Shown: piece by piece, positions 59,668 through 64,000 of the stretch
How positions within the stretch are numbered: the first letter of the stretch is position 1
How the letters are laid out: each line of letters opens with the position of its first letter
DNA from: Actinomyces sp. S6-Spd3
Lineage (GTDB): Bacteria > Actinomycetota > Actinomycetes > Actinomycetales > Actinomycetaceae
Length of the DNA: 64,000 nucleotides
Assembly (NCBI RefSeq): GCF_000758755.1
Contig: NZ_JRMV01000272.1
Coordinates: forward strand, 1-64,000
Reading direction: 5' to 3'
Translations under genes and position numbers: made by a program
The notes under the pieces: generated by a model
What the model saw: the letters and a program-made list of their open reading frames with translations, nothing else
The model's database searches: none
What the model was told of the DNA's origin: nothing

Positions 59668-60413
59668 TGATCCGAACGTTCCTCAATAATTTTCTGTGCA
59701 TCTTCATGATCGACGGAACGCAAGCGTAACAATGCACGAAGCTGCGTTGCCGTCATTGTCAGTGTCCAGTCATTATGCGACGGAAGCTGCCATTTTCTCC
59801 AATGTGCAAGAACCGTGAAACTTGATCCCACGATTGTCGCAATCAACATGCCGATCTGTTCCAGACCCGACTGCCCGAAAGCAGCCATGATCGCGGCAGA
59901 GACGAAAGCCGGTGTTGCATAGAGATTGTTCCCGCCGAAGACCTGCGGAACCATTCCAGCTGAGATATCGCGGATCATTCCGCCTCCCACAGCAGTCATG
60001 ATTCCCAGCAAAATTGCCGGCCCGACACCGAGCCCAGCATTGATCGTCTTCAGCGCACCCGTAGCAGCCCAGCACCCCAAGACCGTGCCATCAGCAAGGA
60101 CCAGGGCGATCCGCCAAAAACGCGAGTCCAGGCGCCAGAGCATAGCAACAAGCGCACCGACAAGCGCGGTTCCCAAGTAGAAGGGATCGGTCAGGGCAAC
60201 GGGCGGCCCCTGATCGAGCATAATGTCACGGAGCATGCCTCCCGCGAGCGCGCACATGATTGCAAGAACCATGAAGCCCACGGCATCAAAGCGCTTGATA
60301 CGCGCAATGCGTCCGCCAAGAATCCCATTGAGCAGCACGCCAAGGAGGTCGATGACGCGGAAGAGATCCGGCAGGGTCTGATTGAGGGTATCGAGCACGG
60401 TCCCTATTGTCAT
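59664..60413 (-). CDS. TRIC/UPF0126 family membrane channel
   Basis: A 249-residue protein made of two homologous three-helix halves plus a seventh helix, the TRIC-like design: FDAVGFMVLAIMCALAGGMLRDIML in half 1 and GPAILLGIMTAVGGGMIRDISAG in half 2, each with the GG(M/G)xRD motif. Bacterial members are called YicG/UPF0126; some are potassium channels and some are reported glycine carriers. Coupling to an amino-acid permease slightly favours amino-acid or counter-ion transport. The ATG at 60413 has GAGAAG upstream; TTG at 60434 is less likely. Confidence 0.87.
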   Translation of the reverse strand: MTIGTVLDTLNQTLPDLFRVIDLLGVLLNGILGGRIARIKRFDAVGFMVLAIMCALAGGMLRDIMLDQGPPVALTDPFYLGTALVGALVAMLWRLDSRFWRIALVLADGTVLGCWAATGALKTINAGLGVGPAILLGIMTAVGGGMIRDISAGMVPQVFGGNNLYATPAFVSAAIMAAFGQSGLEQIGMLIATIVGSSFTVLAHWRKWQLPSHNDWTLTMTATQLRALLRLRSVDHEDAQKIIEERSDQ

Positions 60414-60531
60414 CCACTTCTCAACAGATTCCAAGGAGCGACGGGGACGATCTCAGAACCCAAGATTGAGTGCCGAGGCCGAACTCAGTGTCCCGGACAT
60501 GCTCAGTTCCGCTCACCCCAAGTCAAGCCCC

Positions 60532-61674
60532 TCAGGCCACGCTCGTCTCAAAAAGCAATCCAAGGGCGAAAGTCGCACCAGCCGCGCCAAAACCGATGAG
60601 AAGTTGGCGCAGTGCTCGAGGAGCGGGCGGCCGTCCCGAAAGGACACCGACGATTCCACCGGTGAACATGAGCGCAAAGCCGACAAGTCCAACCGCAACC
60701 CCCGCTGCGACCATTCCGTTCAGGCCAAGAATGTAAGGGATGAGCGGCAAGAGAGCACCGGTCGCGAAACAAATAAACGACGAGGCCGCGGCCCGAATGG
60801 GGGTTCCGACTTCTTCGCTTGCCCCCGCGTTCTGCTCATTTTGCGAGGCGAAGATCGGGCGACGCATAGCGTACGTGTCCTCGGCGTCTTCGCCCACGCG
60901 CCCCTCGGCCTCGGCAAGCTGACGGAAAACCTCAGCGGCATGCGCATCAGCGTGCTCCGCATCCTCACCACGCGCGCGGAAAAGCAGGGCCAGCTCGTTC
61001 GCGTCAACGTCGAGGGAGGGAAGGGAACGGTCGGCCTCGGGATCGGGAATGGAGGCGTCAAGGAGTTCACGCTGCGAGCGTACGCTCACCCACTCGCCGG
61101 CAGCCATCGACAGCGCGCCTGCAAGAAGGCCCGCAATACCGGTCGTCAAAATGTTCGACGTACTCATACCCGCGCCGACAACGCCCAAAATCAACGCAAG
61201 GTTGGAAACCAGACCGTCGTTCACGCCGAAAACTGCCGCACGGAAGGTTCCCGCCAGAGTTTGGCGCGAACGTTCAGCCAGCGAGCGCACAACTTCACCG
61301 TGAATTCGTTCATCGGCCGCCATTTGCGCGGGAGCATCATCATCGTCATCATACGAGGATCGCTGTTCGGTGCGCTGGGCCATGGCTAGGACGAAAATCG
61401 TTCCAAACATGTAGGCGAGCATTGCCGAGATGCGGGTACGCAGCGGCGGGTGAGGCGCTGGTAGCGCGTGTTCACCCAGCAAAGAGAGCCAGTATTCTTC
61501 GTGGCGACCTTCTGCCTCTGCGAGGCCCAAAAGCACTTGGCGTTCCTCGCCGGTTCGCTGCTCCGCGAGCGCGCGATAGGTGCGTGCTTCCATGCGTTCT
61601 TCGGCGAGATAGCGCCTCCAGCGGCGAATTTGTGCGCGCGTGGGTTCGGCTGCTGTGTTGAGGGATTCAGTCAT
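60532..61674 (-). CDS. VIT1/CCC1 iron/manganese transporter with N-terminal ferritin-like domain
   Basis: A 380-residue protein. Residues 10-70 form a ferritin/rubrerythrin-like helical segment with EERMEARTYRALAEQ and AEAEGRHEEYW, the ExxE...ExxH-type iron-binding signature. Residues 80-380 resemble VIT1/CCC1 with about five helices: FGVNDGLVSNLALILGV, SMAAGEWVSVRSQRELL and a large cytoplasmic loop (about 225-290). Such proteins export or sequester iron or manganese. An acidic DDDDD stretch sits at about residue 109. It follows the 95-residue gene by 21 bases on the same strand. Confidence 0.85.
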   Translation of the reverse strand: MTESLNTAAEPTRAQIRRWRRYLAEERMEARTYRALAEQRTGEERQVLLGLAEAEGRHEEYWLSLLGEHALPAPHPPLRTRISAMLAYMFGTIFVLAMAQRTEQRSSYDDDDDAPAQMAADERIHGEVVRSLAERSRQTLAGTFRAAVFGVNDGLVSNLALILGVVGAGMSTSNILTTGIAGLLAGALSMAAGEWVSVRSQRELLDASIPDPEADRSLPSLDVDANELALLFRARGEDAEHADAHAAEVFRQLAEAEGRVGEDAEDTYAMRRPIFASQNEQNAGASEEVGTPIRAAASSFICFATGALLPLIPYILGLNGMVAAGVAVGLVGFALMFTGGIVGVLSGRPPAPRALRQLLIGFGAAGATFALGLLFETSVA

Positions 61675-61695
61675 TGTTCGAGGGCGTGTTTTCGC

Positions 61696-61983
61696 TCAGT
61701 CTGCGTAGGTCGGTAGGTCTTCGTCGTCTTCCGAGGCCTGGGCCGGCATCCGGAAGAGACGTTCCTTGACGGCATCGGCGACCTTATCGGTGACCTTCTC
61801 TCCCTGGGTGCGCACGAGGGAAGAGACCTTTTCACCGGCTGCGTCTAGCGGACGTGCGACCACGGGGAAACGGCGCACTTTCGCGGCGAAATGGCAGATT
61901 CTTTCGTATTGTTCGCGGCCTGCTCGAGTTCCTAGGACGTAGCCGATACCGAAACCGACGGCGATTCCCATTTTCGTTCCCAC
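61696..61983 (-). CDS. Small YtxH-like protein of unknown function
   Basis: A 95-residue protein starting at GTG 61983, which has AAAGG at good spacing; the frame also contains TTG 62001 upstream. A short Gly-rich hydrophobic N-terminus (GIAVGFGIGYVLGTRAGREQYERI) resembles the YtxH-type membrane-anchor motif, followed by an amphipathic region and an acidic tail (EDDEDLPTYAD). Function is unknown. It lies first on the strand of the VIT1-APC group, so it may be their leader gene. Confidence 0.68.
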   Translation of the reverse strand: MGTKMGIAVGFGIGYVLGTRAGREQYERICHFAAKVRRFPVVARPLDAAGEKVSSLVRTQGEKVTDKVADAVKERLFRMPAQASEDDEDLPTYAD

Positions 61984-62151
61984 GAGACGCCTTTCTTTCA
62001 ACGCGGGCGCTTAAACGCACCGTCGTGCGATGTGAGTCTGGAATAGAAACCAGCCTAGTGGGTGGCGAAAGCTATTCGCTACTTGTTTACCTTTTCGCAC
62101 GTTGTGAGATGAGGTATTTCGCATCCGAGAAGAAACCGATACGGTGGAGTC

Positions 62152-62931
62152 ATGAGCGAAGTACGTATGAACACTCCCCGTGGGATCACACTGTCGGGAA
62201 CTTTCGTTCAGCCTGTAGATTCTCGGGACGCCGTTGTCCTGTTTTCTCACTCTTTCCTTGCAGACCGTCATTCCGGCGGCCATTTTGACGATCTCGCGCG
62301 CGCCTACCGCAAGGCGGGCTACGCGACTTTGCAATTCGATTATTCGGGGCACGGCCTTTCTGATGATGAGGTGATTTCTCGCGAGTCCCAGATCGAAGAC
62401 CTCCAGGCAGCATCGGGCTGGCTTGCGGATCAGGGCTTCACTAACCAGCTCATTCACGGCCACTCTTTCGGCTCGGTGACCGCACTTGCGGCGCGTCTGA
62501 GCCACGCGACCGCGCTCTTCTTATCGGCACCTGTCCTGGGCCCCCTTTCCTACGATTGGAGCGCGATTTTCTCCAGCAATCAGCTGGACGAATTGGAGCA
62601 CACGGGCCGCACATGGATCCCCGACGACTCTGAGGGCCCCCGTGAGTCTTTCGTCATTTCCAAGCAAACACTTGCCGACCTGTCGATGGTTGACCCGGGC
62701 ATCATCGATCCTTCGGGAGCCCCCGTCCTGATCCTCCACGATGCTGACGATATCGAGTTGGACCTCGTGGACCTCACTCGCGATGCCTTCCCTCGCCTTC
62801 CCGATGGCTCGCGCGTGGAGTTGATCCACGAAACCTCCTTTGGTGCGGGCGAGCATCCCGAAATCCTGCGCGAGGCCGCACTGGAGTGGGCACAGCTGTG
62901 GGCTGAGCCCAGCGGAGAATTTCGCCAGTAA
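62152..62931 (+). CDS. Alpha/beta hydrolase
   Basis: A 259-residue serine hydrolase-like protein. DYSGHGLSDD and the nucleophile elbow GHSFGS (Ser in HGHSFGSVTAL, about residue 107) are clear, and an Asp (LHDADD) and a late His (GEHPEIL) are candidates for the rest of the triad. It looks like a lipase/esterase-type hydrolase of the BAAT/DUF1749-like group; the substrate is unknown. The ATG at 62152 has GGTGGAG upstream. It precedes hrpA by 45 bases on the same strand and may be co-transcribed with it. Confidence 0.85.
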   Translation: MSEVRMNTPRGITLSGTFVQPVDSRDAVVLFSHSFLADRHSGGHFDDLARAYRKAGYATLQFDYSGHGLSDDEVISRESQIEDLQAASGWLADQGFTNQLIHGHSFGSVTALAARLSHATALFLSAPVLGPLSYDWSAIFSSNQLDELEHTGRTWIPDDSEGPRESFVISKQTLADLSMVDPGIIDPSGAPVLILHDADDIELDLVDLTRDAFPRLPDGSRVELIHETSFGAGEHPEILREAALEWAQLWAEPSGEFRQ

Positions 62932-62976
62932 CGCACACACCCAGCTGGCCTAGGCGTTCTTCGATACTCTGAAGGG

Positions 62977-64000
62977 GTGTCCTCTTCCCAGCAGCCCAGA
63001 CGTCGGCGCTCACACTCACGCAGGGGCCGCCCAGCCCATGCGCCCGCGCCTTTTCGTCCTTTCACGCCCGAACAGCTTGCCGCTCGGGCCGCTGCGCTTC
63101 CGGTCATTTCTTTCCCGGATCTTCCCGTCAGTGCTAGACGCGAGGAAATCGCCCAGGCAATCCGCGAGCATCAGGTCGTCATCATTTCGGGTGAGACCGG
63201 TTCGGGGAAGACGACGCAGATCCCCAAGATTTGCTTAGAATTGGGCCGCGGAATCGCCGGGATGATCGGCCACACCCAGCCTCGACGTATCGCCGCGCGC
63301 TCTGTCGCGGAAAGAATCGCCTCGGAACTGGGGCAAAAGGTCGGTAAACAGGCCGGCGAGGTCGTTGGCTATCAGGTGCGTTTCACCGACGAGGTCGGCC
63401 CCACGACCCTCGTCAAACTGATGACGGACGGCATTCTTTTGGCGGAAATCCAGTCGGATCCGATGCTGCGCCGCTATGATACTTTGATCATTGACGAGGC
63501 CCATGAACGCAGCCTCAACATTGACTTTATCTTGGGTTACCTTGCGCGACTGCTCCCTATGCGCCCTGATCTCAAGGTCATCATCACCTCGGCAACAATC
63601 GATTCGGATCGTTTTGCCCAGCACTTTGGCACCTGGGATGGCCCGATCGGAGAGGGTACGCTGCTCCAGGCAGCCCCGGTCATCGAGGTTTCGGGACGCA
63701 CCTTCCCTGTTGAGATTCGCTATCGCCCGCTTGCCGCTGATGCACCGACCTCGTACTCCTCGACTTCCGGGAAGGACACGAACGCGCTCCTCTCCCCCAC
63801 GGCCTCGGCAACTGGGGAAGAAATGCTGGCCGGCAGCGGCGTCGAACAACTGGTTTTAGAGGACGCGGATGATCCTCTCGCTGTGGAGGGCTACGGCGCG
63901 GGAGTAGAGATCGACCTCGAGACGGCGATCTGCCACGCGGTTGATGAACTATGCAGCGAGGGCCCCGGAGATATCTTGGTTTTCCTCCCCGGCGAGCGCG
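62977..64000 (+). CDS. hrpA: ATP-dependent RNA helicase HrpA (5' part, runs off the window)
   Basis: The frame is open from the GTG at 62977 to the end of the window (341 codons visible), so only the N-terminal quarter of a protein usually about 1300 residues long is seen. Walker [10 protein letters not shown] begins at residue 72, followed by [25 protein letters not shown] (173-181) and SATID, which define a DEAH-box helicase. The first 60 residues are basic and Pro/Arg/Ser-rich. HrpA-type helicases remodel RNA; in E. coli it acts in ribosome rescue. The GTG is preceded by GAAGGG at short spacing, and no better in-frame start exists. Confidence 0.9.
   Translation, partial: MSSSQQPRRRRSHSRRGRPAHAPAPFRPFTPEQLAARAAALPVISFPDLPVSARREEIAQAIREHQVVIISGETGSGKTTQIPKICLELGRGIAGMIGHTQPRRIAARSVAERIASELGQKVGKQAGEVVGYQVRFTDEVGPTTLVKLMTDGILLAEIQSDPMLRRYDTLIIDEAHERSLNIDFILGYLARLLPMRPDLKVIITSATIDSDRFAQHFGTWDGPIGEGTLLQAAPVIEVSGRTFPVEIRYRPLAADAPTSYSSTSGKDTNALLSPTASATGEEMLAGSGVEQLVLEDADDPLAVEGYGAGVEIDLETAICHAVDELCSEGPGDILVFLPGER

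Overview
The window is a gene-dense, moderately GC-rich chromosomal segment of a Gram-positive actinobacterium. A single-chain type I fatty acid synthase with its own AcpS, an actinobacterial AccA/AccD pair, cell-wall proteins ending in LAxTG sorting signals, lipoprotein-dependent ABC importers and frequent ATGA stop/start overlaps all fit the Actinomycetaceae (Actinomyces/Schaalia-like). The species is an inference; no database search was possible. I see no insertion sequence, prophage, CRISPR array, rRNA operon or replication origin.

Layout. 1-350: tail of a sortase-anchored surface protein. 473-1642: small membrane protein and a TetR-type regulator. 1833-16360: a six-gene biotin and fatty-acid operon (biotin ligase, acyl-CoA carboxylase alpha and beta, 3046-residue FAS-I, phosphopantetheinyl transferase, BioY), closed by a strong terminator. 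16478-18019: TadA tRNA deaminase and uracil phosphoribosyltransferase, divergent. 18165-21981: MetNIQ methionine importer and a FluC/CrcB pair. 22149-23177: GluQ-RS. 23478-30053: sugar ABC importer with a GH2 glycosidase and a divergent LacI regulator. 30225-35868: oligopeptide importer. 36283-38854: App1-like phosphatase and MFS transporter. 38994-42998: copper nitrite reductase with two NnrS-like membrane proteins. 43154-46367: phosphoglucomutase and a divergent AGE-family sugar isomerase. 46446-46692: two tRNA-Ser genes. 46892-54283: 2463-residue modular surface protein. 54755-56701: NCS2 nucleobase permease fused to a UraD-like domain. 56955-57969: tRNA-Arg(ACG), a tandem repeat and a secreted HNH nuclease. 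58168-61983: amino-acid permease, TRIC/UPF0126 channel, ferritin-like VIT1 transporter and a small protein. 62152-64000: alpha/beta hydrolase and the 5' part of hrpA.

How the parts connect. BioY imports biotin, BirA attaches it to the carboxylase alpha chain, AccA/AccD make malonyl-CoA, AcpS activates the FAS ACP domain, and FAS-I consumes the malonyl-CoA, so one transcript covers the whole route. TadA modifies tRNA-Arg(ACG), which is also encoded here. Much of the rest is nutrient import (methionine, sugars, peptides, nucleobases, amino acids), as expected of a host-associated organism, plus adhesion and nitrite handling.

The least expected signals are a gapless 73-bp dispersed stem-loop repeat present twice, a permease-UraD fusion that appears to have lost the catalytic histidine, the nitrite reductase operon with an extra cupredoxin domain, the 1.5-kb super-repeats in the surface protein, and a 41-bp-period tandem repeat beside tRNA-Arg.
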